A stretch of DNA of 64,000 nucleotides from Meconema thalassinum (taxonomy: Eukaryota > Arthropoda > Insecta > Orthoptera > Tettigoniidae), in assembly GCA_946902985.2 (NCBI GenBank), contig OX336388.2:1700381978-1700445977 (forward strand). Direction: 5' to 3'. Numbering within the stretch: the first letter of the stretch is position 1; each line of letters opens with the position of its first letter. The notes below the pieces were generated by a model. It was not told the DNA's origin. It searched no databases and saw only the letters and a program-made list of their open reading frames with translations. Shown here piece after piece: positions 45,030 through 55,504 of this stretch. A program made the translations under genes and the position numbers.

Positions 45030-45689
45030 AGCCCTACTATTAAAACATTTATTTTCCACGCCAAGAGTAGGCCTTACCTACATAATATCTTCTCAGGCTT
45101 TTTCTTTATTAAATTAAGAATACTCGTTATCGGGTTGAATTCTGTGAAAGTAATAACTGAAATACTTCAAAACTGGAAGAAACAAACTACTATAAATTCC
45201 TGCTGCAAAATACTTGGAATTAAAAAGTTGGCAAACCACAGCGATATTGTGTTTTTTACTTGATCATCCTGTTGTTTCTTGATGAGACGTCTAAACACGT
45301 ACTAGTGACGAATGAATTCGATCCAGATCAGAGATTACGACCCTGCCGTCTAAACGAAGTAGACCTATAAGGTGACGACGATACTGAGTGCAGTCACGCC
45401 AGTCTGCCGCTCTGAGGGTGCGAAGGGTGGCGTATATAAATACCCCCCCCCCCCCCCCGTCCGTCCGTCCGTCCAGCTGGCTGCAGGACTGGGACTTTCA
45501 TTACGGAGATGGCTATTAAAGGAGAACAGACAGCATGGAACTCATAAACCTCGATTACGTTAATCAGTTCGACGTGCGCGCGTCAACTCTTGATGTAATG
45601 GCTGAAGCTACAGAGCAGGTGATCCGGATTTAAGTCGTGATTGCCATCTCATTTTCATCTGTTGTTGTTGTTGTTGTTGTTGATTCATG
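45030..45689. other. Intergenic DNA; C16 and GTCC runs; TGT microsatellite
   Basis: A run of 16 C (45443-45458) is followed by GTCCGTCCGTCCGTCC. (TGT)n lies at 45661-45681. No gene is seen. Confidence 0.5.
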
Positions 45690-46062
45690 CAGGGGCTTGC
45701 GATATCATGGTCATGTAGTCTCATGCACTTGGGTGTGTGTGTGATAACATGTGTCATGTGGGGGCTGTGTTAGTGTGTGTATAATTGAGGCTAGGATTTG
45801 GGTAAAAGGTGTCGTGCCCTTAATTTAGGTACCATCCCGACATTCGCTTGGAGTATAAGTGGGGAACCACGGAAAACCACTTCTAGGACGCTTGAGGTAG
45901 GAATCGAACCCAACTCTTCTCAGTTCTACCTCACGAGGCTGAGTGAACCCAGTTGCAGTCCTCAAAACAGAATTCAATTTCTTGGGAGAGCTGGAAATCG
46001 AACTCAAACCTCCTCAATGACAGCCAAGAATGCTACTCACTATGCCACAAGATTGACCATTT
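45690..46062 (-). repeat. SINE family E, near full length
   Basis: The head on the right, in reverse, starts GTGGCATAGTGAGTAGCATT. Two box-B-like stretches (GAGTTCGATTTCC; GGGTTCGATTCC) and the body GTTTTCCGTGGTTCCCCACT and GAATGTCGGGATGG follow. The left end is the shared 3' module (reverse of GGCTTGCGATATCATGGTC). The order is the same as at 23554-23960. Confidence 0.65.
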
Positions 46063-46111
46063 TCGATTCTTACACTACAAAGTATGTCCGCTTTAGTTAT
46101 TATTAGTTATG

Positions 46112-46430
46112 GACAGTAGTGGCTACGTTGGCTAAAGCGCAGAGTTAGGTCATGGGGCCAAGCTCTCTGCTGACTCGGTAGACGCGTGAGTTCGAGCCCC
46201 ACCGTCGGCTGTCCTTGAAATGGTTTTCCGTGTTTTCCCATTTTCAACACCAAAAAAATGCTGGGACAGTACCTTCTGACAGGACACTGCCGCTTCCTTC
46301 CACATCCTTGCCCAGTTTCATTCATCTTCATCCATTCCATTTCTCATCCCTACACGCAGGTCGCCCACGGGCGTCGACTAGAAAGACCTGCACTCGGCCT
46401 CTCAGGAGGCTACACGACAAAAATAAATAG
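46112..46430 (+). repeat. SINE family D
   Basis: The head contains GTAGTGGCTACGTTGGCTAA and box B GTGAGTTCGAGCCCCACC. The body GGTTTTCCGTGTTTTCCCAT and AAAATGCTGGGACAGTACCT is shared with 48250-48595. The 3' end, AGGTCGCCCACGGGCGTCGA, differs from that copy. Confidence 0.65.
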
Positions 46431-46479
46431 TTAGTTATAGTTATTGTTGTCGAAATTTGATGTATTTTTCAGGATTAGG

Positions 46480-46580
46480 GAATAACCCATCACAATTGGG
46501 TACAATCGTGTTGACCGACTGAAAAGCATCAAATTTTGATTACTAAAGCAACACCGAAAATGGCTTCAAACACCATAAAG
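46480..46580 (+). repeat. Dispersed repeat, copy 1 of 2
   Basis: ACAATTGGGTACAATCGTGT, then GATTACTAA, then a CAACAC end are shared in order with 49675-49775. The nature of the repeat is unknown. Confidence 0.55.
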
Positions 46581-47300
46581 TTATTGTTGTTTAAAGGGGC
46601 GAAATAGTGAGGTCACCTGCCCCAATATGTCACTCTAAGAAAGGCTATACTGTGAAATTGAAATCATTACTAAGCATGTGAAACACAGATGTCTATCTCG
46701 CTTGTCACTAGGTTTACAACGAAGCGTTACAGAACAAAAACTGTTTAAAAATAATTTTGATACGATGAAATGTTAAGAAACGATATCTTTGACACAGAAT
46801 TACTGCGTTGATATCAACGACACTCTGTTGCCATCCTAGCTGCGGTACGTCCCGTTACTGCCAAACTCATAACTGCATGTGCATACTCTTTTCAACTCAC
46901 CAACTATGCGCGCGCACTTGTGTCTTGTAGGCAACCATTGTCAAACATTTTGGACTAGTCTGTCGCTAAGTATAGGTAGGCCTAAGTGGGAAGTGGGAGT
47001 GCGGGTAGAGAGAGCTAACATGTGTACTCGTATATACAAGTGCATAGGCAGCGTCGTCACATGGAGGTGGAAACTCAAGCATAATACCTCCACTATGAGA
47101 TTATAGAAAGTTGAATTTTCCATTCATAATTACGGTATAGCCTACAATCAATAGAGAAGTCATTTCCAACCATCAGCCCCATATAAAATAAATTCAATGA
47201 ATGGATGATTTTTAGCGGAGAAGATCATACATATTTCAGTTAAGTAAATATCTTCCTTAATATATTTATCGTCTTTTCAGATAATTGGCGTAGATCAAGA
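46581..47300. other. Intergenic DNA, no gene seen
   Basis: TTGTTGTTTAAAGGGGCG at about 46585-46603 is a common SINE-tail-like phrase. Nothing else is recognisable. Confidence 0.4.
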
Positions 47301-47304
47301 AGTA

Positions 47305-47460
47305 AGCTTTACGTTTAACGAGGCTATGAGACCTAATTTTTACGCGGAATTCGAACCACTGGACGTGATGTTTCACTTCGAAAATTCCCACATGCATTAA
47401 CCAGACGCTGCCTTTTGAGAGAGGCCAGCAGTTTGACCGCTGCGCCATCACGCCCCTCAT
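47305..47460 (-). repeat. SINE family G, reverse orientation
   Basis: In reverse: GGGGCGTGATGGCGCAGCGG (box A), then CATGTGGGAATTTTCGAAGT, then GTGGTTCGAATTCCGCGTAA. It matches the copy nested at 55086-55275. The box B region of the head is altered. Confidence 0.6.
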
Positions 47461-48249
47461 CATCACTAATAAAATAAAACAAATGAGCAACACGTTCAAC
47501 AATAAGTATCAGCACTTACCTCTTGGAATTTTATTGACCTTTAGACGAGTAAGGTCTCTCTCTTCTCCCTGAAACATTGAAAGTGAGTTTATTAGGAGAG
47601 GGGGCGGGACGGTGAGTTAAAGGAGACGTCCCCCACCCACCGCAAGGCACGACAATGCAAATACACGTTTTATTTTTAAATTTTATTGAATTTATGTAAG
47701 GTTTGCCTTTAATGTGTTTCCTCAGTATTATTAGCGCTACTCACTCAAGACATTTGGGCCCCCAAAATGACGGAAAGTCTGTTCTACTGCTGCTGCATGA
47801 TATGAACGCAAATATCGTCCCTTCTCCTTTGTAACAATTCAGCAGCCTGACATTCCAGCCCCGTTGTTTGTCTGCCTTAGCAATAAGCTATAAGCATCTG
47901 GTTCCCAACCGCTAGCTTTGGGCTATGTGCTCTGGTTTCATCTTCCCACTTCAGAAGATTCTCAGCTCTGCCCGCTTGCCTTTGTCACGCACCATAGTTC
48001 ATATCATATATCAGCGGACAAATGGATTAGGAGACGCCTCTAACTCGATTATTTATAATTTATATTCGTATAGATCTAAATGTTTTATAATTATACTAGC
48101 AAAAGTACCCGTTCTTCGAAATCCTTTAGTGGTGATCAGGCAAAATCTACCACATCAGTTAAATTCATAACTACAGGTACCAGAACAAATGTTGTTAAGA
48201 TAACTCAATAGGAGTGATTTGTTCGAGTTTTGTGACAACGAAGCAGAGG
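47461..48249. other. Intergenic DNA, no gene seen
   Basis: A GC-rich patch lies at 47595-47645 (GAGAGGGGGCGGGACGG). No gene motif on either strand. Confidence 0.4.
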
Positions 48250-48595
48250 GGAGAGAACGCCGACGCTCGCCAACGTGCAGCGATAAGCCATGGGGCCAAG
48301 CTCTCTGCGGACTCGGTAGACGTGGGTTCGAACCCCACCGTCGGCCGTCCTTGAAATTGTTTTCCATGGTTTCCCATTTTCAACTCCAGGAAAATGCTGG
48401 GACGGTACCTTCTGACAGGCCATGGCAGCTTCCTTCCATCTCCTTGTCCAGTTTCATTCGCCATCATTCATTTTATCTCTCATTAACTTCTCATGAGGTT
48501 GGCATCAGGAAAGGCATCCGGCCATAAAAAGCATCCGCTACAAAGACTTTCATCGCCGACCCCGTTGGAAAACGGGAATAATAAGGGGTAGACAT
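48250..48595 (+). repeat. SINE family D, long copy
   Basis: The head has GCCATGGGGCCAAGCTCTCT and box B GTGGGTTCGAACCCCACC. The body contains GGTTTCCCATTTTCAACTCC and GAAAATGCTGGGACGGTACC. The 3' part has GGCATCCGGCCATAAAAAGC and GACCCCGTTGGAAAACGGGA, absent from the 46112 copy. Confidence 0.7.
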
Positions 48596-48597
48596 AC

Positions 48598-48970
48598 AAG
48601 GTAAGGACTGCAAGCGATCAATTTCAAGTAGTTCCTACTTTTGCTACCGAATGCTACCGTCAACGACAGCTAAGCGCAAACTTGACTACTAGATGCCACA
48701 GCGACCGGCACCTGGCGGCGAACGTTGGAACTGATAGAGCGTTAATTAAACCTAACCTACAAATTTAGCTTCACACAATTTTAGTTAGTGGAAGGTTCTT
48801 TTACATGCCATAAATCTATGACATGGGCCCGCCGGCTTTACTTCCCCTCCGAAGGAAGGCATACTGCGGGATTTTTACGCTCTTAAAAATCCGACAACTT
48901 CGGCCTGGTTTGAACCCACGATCTTGGGCATAGAAGCTCAGCATGCTACCAACTACGCCACCGAAGCCAC
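48598..48970 (-). repeat. Composite SINE family H, without the shared tail
   Basis: The head on the right in reverse is GCTTCGGTGGCGTAGTTGGT with box B GTGGGTTCAAACC. The body and middle part match 32218-32735, but the 3' module is missing at the left end. It lies directly against a family D copy. Confidence 0.7.
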
Positions 48971-50704
48971 TGCAAAAAGGTAGATTCAACAGTTGAAGAG
49001 AGAGAGAGAGCTCCTTTCAAAGGCAATGCTGACGTGAATAGTTGATAAATATACTTCGGTTATTAGATTAATCACCCAATGTTTATTCAACTTTAATATA
49101 TTTTCACAACCATATTATATTCAGTGGAAAATGTGTTAGTATTGCATATTTTGATGATTTAGGTCAATAATGGATAACATGTTTTACTTTCCATTTTGTC
49201 CCTGTCAAAACTCACTACGTCCATAATTTATGTAAAGTATTTTGACTGCTAGAAAAGTTTTTCCTAGTAGAATAATTAAAATATTTCAATATTTTTTTAG
49301 ATGGTTTGGAGACCAATGAGCCGAGAATCTTGGACCGAACTGAATGCCATTGCAGGGGAAATTCAGCAAATTGAAGCTGAATTAGGACATTCTTCGAAAT
49401 GGCGTACGAACATGCTGACTTCTGACTCAATAGAAGTGATATATGAGTACATTTACACATATTCATGCGACTTTAAAGACTACATTTGATTTAAAACGGG
49501 AAGTAAAAAAAAACATTTTGCCTTTCCTCTTGTTTTGTTTGGGGAAGTTTAGCAACATCAAAATGCTCTTGGTGAAATTTCCTGGCATTGCCCAACATTA
49601 ACAAGCTACAGTTAATACCATGTCCTGTCTACACTTCCCTTCGAGTCGCATCATAGTTATTTATTTATATCAGAGGGAACCACCAATTACAATTGGGTAC
49701 AATCGTGTTGATCGAGGGAAAAACATTAAGTTCGATTACTAAGACAATGCTGAAGAATGGTTCCCAACACGATAATAATCAAGCCTGAGCAGAGTATTAG
49801 GAGTAGGGCCTCTCCCCAGTTTCTAGCACCTTATTTTAATCTTTTGCAGTGACTTGTATGCATTCTTATCTAACCCCCTGGTGTGCTTTCCGCAATGAAA
49901 GCAAAAAAAAAACCCAATGGGACTAGAGTTTTCAAGATTCGCAAAATACAGATAATGAAGAAAATTTGACAGTTTATGGTACTATGTCGTGTACTCGTGT
50001 GTTAACGAGGCCCAACACGACTAATGGTGATAAGCCTGCCCGTGATCGGAAATATGGTCGGGGTTAACACCGGATAACGACCCTCATTACTCGACCAGGT
50101 AATGGAAGCATACGTGAGCGAATCAGTTCAAGTCTAGGTGGAGGTGTTAATGCTAATGGTATAACTGCATCGTTCACAGTCACTGCACCCATCGTGTAAC
50201 GAGTCATAGATTATCGACCATGTATAGCAACAGGCATTGCGCTCAGCGATCGATTGTCGACCACAGTCCAAGCTCATTTTCTCTACTAATCGCACACCAT
50301 TATTTTTAATTTGAAGTTTTCTATATGTTATTTTTCATCACGACTTATTAACTTGTATGGTCAGTGTTCCCGACCTCTTTCTTGCTCTCTCTACGTCATA
50401 AAACACAGCCGCCAATACATTTAAAAGGATGTTAATAAATAATATCAGCCTACAGATTTCGTCACCCTTGTAAGTCTTCGAGAGTAAAATTAAAATAACA
50501 CATCAATAAGACTTCCTTAAGGTATAATGCCCTCCATCACATGAGTACAGTATGCAAAGAAATACAATATGATTAAGGATAGTGTGTACTCTTGAGCATA
50601 TGCATTGTATACAATATCAGGCATCATTAGGCTATACAAGTATTTTCTCGTCTTCTGGTAAGGCTAAAATTGTTGTAACGTGCAAAACGTAAGCTATTCT
50701 GAAC
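48971..50704. other. Intergenic DNA; GA run; copy 2 of a dispersed repeat
   Basis: (GA)n lies near 48999-49010. 49675-49775 matches 46480-46580. A 63-codon frame at 49301-49489 is preceded by a T-rich stretch and AG and could be a lone exon, but I cannot support it. No other gene is seen. Confidence 0.4.
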
Positions 50705-51172
50705 TGGGGCAGCTTCGGTGGCATAGTTGGTAGCATGCTGAGCTTCTATGCCCAAGATTGCGGGTTCAAACCCGGCCGAAGTCGTCGAATTTTTTAAGAG
50801 CGTTAAAAATCCCTCAGTATGCCTTCCTTCAGAGGGGAAGTAAAGCCGGCGGGGCCATGTCATAGATTTATGGCAAGTAAAAGAACCCTCCACTAATTAC
50901 ACTTGTGTGAAGCTAAATAATTAGTTCCAAAGTTCGTCGCCAGGAGCCGACTGCGGTGGCATCTACTAACCAAGTTCACAACTAGTTGTCGTCGACGATA
51001 GCAGTTGATAGCAAAAGTAGGAACTACTTGAAAATTGTATGTCTGCAGTCCTCACCTGAATTACAGGTAACACACACTAATACAGCCATGACAATTGTTA
51101 CCGATCATCAGACAGATTCTACACACACCCAAAGTACACGGGACTAAACTGAGGAACCAACTGTAGTGACAA
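50705..51172 (+). repeat. Composite SINE family H, near full length
   Basis: Head: CTTCGGTGGCATAGTTGGTA (box A) and GCGGGTTCAAACCCG (box B). The body has AGAGGGGAAGTAAAGCCGGC. The middle part contains GTAGGAACTACTTGAAAATT. The 3' module contains ACACACCCAAAGTACACGGG and ends near GAGGAACCAAC. This is the clearest copy for defining the order of parts. Confidence 0.8.
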
Positions 51173-52496
51173 TGCATATTTAGGTTCAACGAACATTATT
51201 AAAACTTGGCTTCAACAACGAACACATATTATAAGTGTCATATCTTTTACCTTTCTGTCTTTGACTGTTCATAGTTCTTTCTTCCTTTCTTCTCTTTTTC
51301 AAAGAGCTTTGTTGTCAACATAGAGCGAACATAGAGAATACAAAGTGACTCCCATAACCACCATTATATTTGGTGTTCTGTGATAACCACATACATCATC
51401 GTATTTATTATAAATAGTTAGATGTTTATATAACCATAAATCTACACAACCAACCAACCAACCAACCATTCGGAACTGGATGATGACCATATGATGATAT
51501 TTTGAGGTTGGAAAATCCAGATAATTAATACAACTTGTAACAAGAGAAAATTCAGAAAAATAAATAAACATTGGTTTATTCAGAAACACTTATCTGAGTT
51601 TTTTTACATTCTGAAAATAGCTAACTTCAGAATGTTAACTTATTTGGTTCATTAACATTAGAATAGAATCGAAGAAAAATATTTCAACCAACTTACTTAT
51701 TTTAAAATTATGTTTTAATGTTTTTTTTTCTCTGCTTGCTAACATCCGATGACAATTTTCCGATGACAATGTTTGTACAACATTCTAAGCGTTCCTAAAA
51801 TACTTTATGGTGACGTAAGCTAAATTACGCTTCTTTACACATTGGCAGTAAGGAAATTGCGCAATTCATATCCACCTCTCGACATGAAGCTGTAGGTTCA
51901 GACATGATTTCGTGGAACGCACTCGGAGTTAGCTAACTCACGCAGCACTCCCGATATGAAACGAGAAGTACATCAGTAGTGTGTTTGTACGGGTTCTAGC
52001 ACCACCTCCACCTCACCCACCTCCCAAGATGGCGGCGGTGCGATATCTCTCGAACGCATGGTCGGATTTTGACGAATGAGGTGTCGTTGAACTCGGGCTG
52101 ACACCCCCTTTCCAATGGACACCTTATTTACACCCCAAAATAAAACCTACCCCTACTAGGGGGTGAATTTGTAATTTTTTAGAAAATCTCGCTTTCCAAG
52201 TGCGACATGTGGGAGTTTGAATGCCAATATGAAATTAAACGATGTTCCACATAGGAGACATGTGTACGGTGAAAAACCAATATGAATTAACATGCTAGTT
52301 TTTTTTGTTTTTACGCATGCCCACTCATAGCTCTTTGTAAGAGGGTGGGCTTTTTAAACATGACGGCTGTAGTGTAACCTAACCTAACATAACCCAAACC
52401 AAGAGGGGTGATCAAAAAGTATTCCAAGCGGCGCTTGTCGATTGGCAATCCAATAATCAAAGAGGAGCATTTCAGACCTTGAGGTGATAGCCCCTT
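51173..52496. other. Intergenic DNA, no gene seen
   Basis: (AACC)n lies at 51446-51466. A short CCTAACCTAA run lies near 52378-52390. AAGATGGCGGCGGTGCGATA at 52027 and the sequence after it resemble old dispersed repeats. No gene is seen. Confidence 0.4.
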
Positions 52497-52690
52497 TTGA
52501 TTGACCCCTGTTGATTTGTCCCTTTTAACTAGCCCCTGTTGACTAGCCCCCCCCCCCTTTTTGAACGAGTCCTTGTTGACGGGTCATTGTTGACGGGTTC
52601 TTGTGGACGAGTCCTTGTTGACAAGTCCCTGTGGACGGGTCCCTGTGGACAGGTCCCTTTGGCCTGATCCCTATGGACTGGCCCATGAAT
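52497..52690. repeat. ~15-bp minisatellite of GTCCCTGTGGACGG type
   Basis: At least ten imperfect units of CCCTGTTGACGGGT type follow each other, with a C11 run at 52547-52557. Each unit contains GTTGAC or GTGGAC. The units drift from GTTGACTAGCC on the left to GTGGACGGGTCC on the right. Confidence 0.8.
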
Positions 52691-52864
52691 TTATCCAAAT
52701 TATATCAAAGGGCCTAACTACATTTATGTGTAAAGCAGTGTGTTGAACTGACGTTGTTCGCCAGTCCCCACTACTACAATGTGATAACGATATGAAAGGA
52801 AAGTGAAGAAAAACATGTGAACACGCGCGAGATGATATTATTGCCGCCCCCCTTGTGGAAACCA

Positions 52865-53030
52865 CATGTAAGCTAACGAGTCACATCCTGTTTTGGTTTG
52901 TACGTGAGAAAATGCAAGTTCATGTGTAATATGACCTAACACACAGGTGTTCACCTTGAACGCTAGCTGTGCACGTGCATGATGAGAGCTAACAAGTTAA
53001 ATCCTGTTTTGATTTGTACGTAACGCTAAG
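52865..53030. repeat. Pair of ~120-bp direct repeats
   Basis: CACATCCTGTTTTGGTTTGT near 52884 and AAATCCTGTTTTGATTTGTA near 53001 share their flanks (GCTAACGAGT / GCTAACAAGT). Part of a locally duplicating region. Confidence 0.6.
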
Positions 53031-53207
53031 GCTAACGCACACACCCAGCACACGGGGCACATACAATTTGAGGACAGGCCAAGGGACCTAACTTGGTGGA
53101 TGGATATTTCTAATATATTATTTGTCGTTGAAAGAGAATAACACTTTTTCTTAAGATGTTAAAAACCCAGGAGATGGTACGTGCAGTAAGCCGTCTTATT
53201 ATATCCG

Positions 53208-53478
53208 GTGTCATGTTGCTGACATGTCAGAGAGCACACAGTTCTGTTGCTTAGACTGATGCTGCAGTAATTTGAAACCGCAGGTGTTCATTTTGACAAC
53301 GGATAATGCAAAGTTAGCAGTCATTGAATATTACACATGTGTTCCTTCGGGTGGCATGTTGCTGACATGGCGGAGAACACACACTGCTGTTGCTATGACT
53401 GACGACTGCAGTCATTTAAAACCGCAGGTGTTCATCTTGACAATGGATAATGCAAAGTCAGCAGTCATTGGATAATGC
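53208..53478 (+). repeat. Tandem duplication of a ~135-bp unit
   Basis: Two units share CATGTTGCTGACATG, AAACCGCAGGTGTTCAT and GGATAATGCAAAG, in order, with scattered changes. A TATATAAG lies downstream at 53571-53578. The function is unknown. Confidence 0.75.
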
Positions 53479-53570
53479 ACAGGTGTTTATATTGCACTTT
53501 GGACTCTCAGCTGTACTGGGAAAAGAATTGCAATGATCTGCAAAAACTGCTTACACGAGCGATAAGAGTT

Positions 53571-53578
53571 TATATAAG
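53571..53578 (+). promoter_or_regulatory. Possible TATA box (TATATAAG)
   Basis: TATATAAGAG is preceded by GCGATAAGAGTT. It is about 1.9 kb upstream of the polymerase pseudogene and separated from it by repeats, so any link is weak. The sequence after it (TCTTTATTACTCGC) has no clear start site. Confidence 0.2.
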
Positions 53579-53904
53579 AGAGGTGTCATATATTTCCCTA
53601 CTGTCTGTCTTTATTACTCGCTACGAGTGAACAGTGCTCTATTACTGCTCAAGAGTTGCAAAAAGCCTTTTGGTAGAAAATCATTGAATTATTTTGCAAA
53701 GTAAGTACTTATTAATAATGGATTGTAGTCTTTTATTACTAATTGATGTTGAAGTTATTGATTGGAATGTATTGATTGATTGATTGATTTATTGATTGAT
53801 TTGTTTACATATAATTGGGCACCTCTAAGGTTAGCAGATTCCTATACCTAGTTCATTCAGTGGCAGCAGTTGCTAAATTATTAAAGGTAAGTACCCCTCT
53901 AATA

Positions 53905-54800
53905 ACTTTTAAACAGCTAGAGCGATATTTTCCAATGTTCACTACTAGATGTCAGTGACAATGGTATATTTGGTAGTTAAAGTTGGAACTACTTGACTAT
54001 GGTGCGTAAAGCTAAATTTTTAGGTTAGACTTTGATTACCGCTCTATTAGGTCCGAATGTTCCTTGCTAGGTGTCAGTGACAGAGGGAATATTTAAAGAC
54101 TTAACCTCAGTTCACCTAACATAACCTAACTTTACCTAACTTAACCTTGTCACTTGTCATGTTTTACAAGTTCAGACTTGCTTTCAGACTGGCTATGACG
54201 TCACACTTAGCTCACATAACTGACGGCCTATGGTTTCTATCACGTGACATGTTCTACAAGTTTAGACTTGCTTTAAGACTGGCTATGACGTCACACTTAG
54301 CTCACTAACTGGCGGCCGCTCGTTTCTATTATTTAAAACATGAGATCAAGTAAAATGTGTGTTTAACGCTCTATTAACTCCGAACGTTCACCGCTAGGTG
54401 ACAGTGACAATGGTATCTGGTAACTAAATTTGGAACTACTCAACAATGGTGTGTAAAGCTAATTTTGTAGGTGAGATTTGATTATCACAATTAACACCGG
54501 TTATCAGACAGATTCTGCACACACCCAAAGTAAACGGGACTACATGAACGCGTTGTCGCAGCCCCTAAACTGAGGAACCAACCAACTAACTGAGATTTCA
54601 TTAACGCTCTTTTACGTTTCAACGTTCACCACAAGGTGTCAGTGACAGTGTCATACTTGACAACTAAAGTTGGAAATACCTGACAATCGTGTGAAGCTAA
54701 AATTGTAGGTTAGATTCGATTAATGCTCTACCAAGTTCCAATGTTCACCGCTAGGTGTCAGTGACAGTGGTATATAGTAACCCCCAGTTAGAACTATATG
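53905..54800 (+). repeat. Degenerate array of the SINE H middle unit (~115 bp) with one 3' module
   Basis: GTTGGAACTACTTGAC-like, GCTAAATTTTTAGGTTAGA-like, AACGCTCTATTAG-like and CGCTAGGTGTCAGTGAC-like landmarks recur in order four or five times. A copy of the shared 3' module sits at 54485-54590. The local CACCTAACATAACCTAAC text derives from the repeats and is not telomeric. A direct repeat (CTGGCTATGACGTCACACTT) lies at about 54189 and 54280. Confidence 0.65.
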
Positions 54801-54900
54801 AAATTAGACTGCTAGGAGTTCACAGATGATCGATTTAAATACACTGCTATGACCATTGGCTGGAATGTAATTAAACTATTTATATTTTACTTTATTTTAA

Positions 54901-55430
54901 GCCTCCGTGGCTTAGGCGGCAGCACGCCGGCCTCTCACCACTGGGTCCGTGGTTCAAATCCCGGTCACTCCATGTGAGATCTGTGCTGGACAAAACGGAG
55001 GCAGACAGGTTTTTTTCTCCGGGTACTGCGGTTTTCCCTGTCAAAATTCCATTCCAGCAACACTCTCCACTATCATTTCATTTCGGGGGCGGGTGGCTCA
55101 GCGGTCTAGCTATATGCCTCTCACCAAGGCGATCCGGGTTCGATTCCCGGTCAATGTATGTGAGATTTTCGAAGTGAAATGCCATATCCTGTGGTTCGGA
55201 TTCCACGTAAAAAGGAGGTCCCGTGGCTCATAATCACAAGATTCACGGTCACGTAAAACTACAATTTTCCTTTTTCATTTCATTTCATCTGTCATTCATT
55301 TAATCATTGCCCCAGAGGAGTGCGTCAGGTCTCGGCAGCCGGCAAAGTTCATATCCTCGCCGCTAGATGGGGGCTTCATTCATTCCATTCCTGACGCCGT
55401 CGGAGACTGGAAGCAGGCTGTGGATTTTCA
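54901..55430 (+). repeat. SINE family F, interrupted by a family G SINE
   Basis: 54901-55085 and 55276-55430 together make one family F element like 25782-26108. The flanks TTTACTTTATTTTA (54887-54900) and TTTCACTTTATTTTTA (55431-55446) look like its diverged duplication. The nested order shows that F inserted before G. Confidence 0.85.
55086..55275 (+). repeat. SINE family G inserted in family F
   Basis: Head: GGGGGCGGGTGGCTCAGCGG (box A) and GGGTTCGATTCCCGG (box B). Body: GAGATTTTCGAAGTGAAATG and GGTTCGGATTCCACGTAAAA. CATTTCATTTC flanks both sides (before 55085 and after 55276), a probable target duplication. The related minus-strand copy is at 47305-47460. Confidence 0.85.
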
Positions 55431-55504
55431 TTTTCACTTTATTTTTATCTTTTATTAACATTTATCATTTCTTTCTTTTATTGGTAATTTGGAAAGCGAT
55501 CATC

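Noticed and set aside
52376..52395. CCTAACCTAA run as telomeric repeat
   Set aside because: Only two units. Similar short runs near 5610 and 54110 lie inside other repeats.
55367..55504. Upstream part of the zinc-finger frame as its N-terminus
   Set aside because: It translates the SINE F body and a T-rich stretch; the fingers start at the ATG at 55505.
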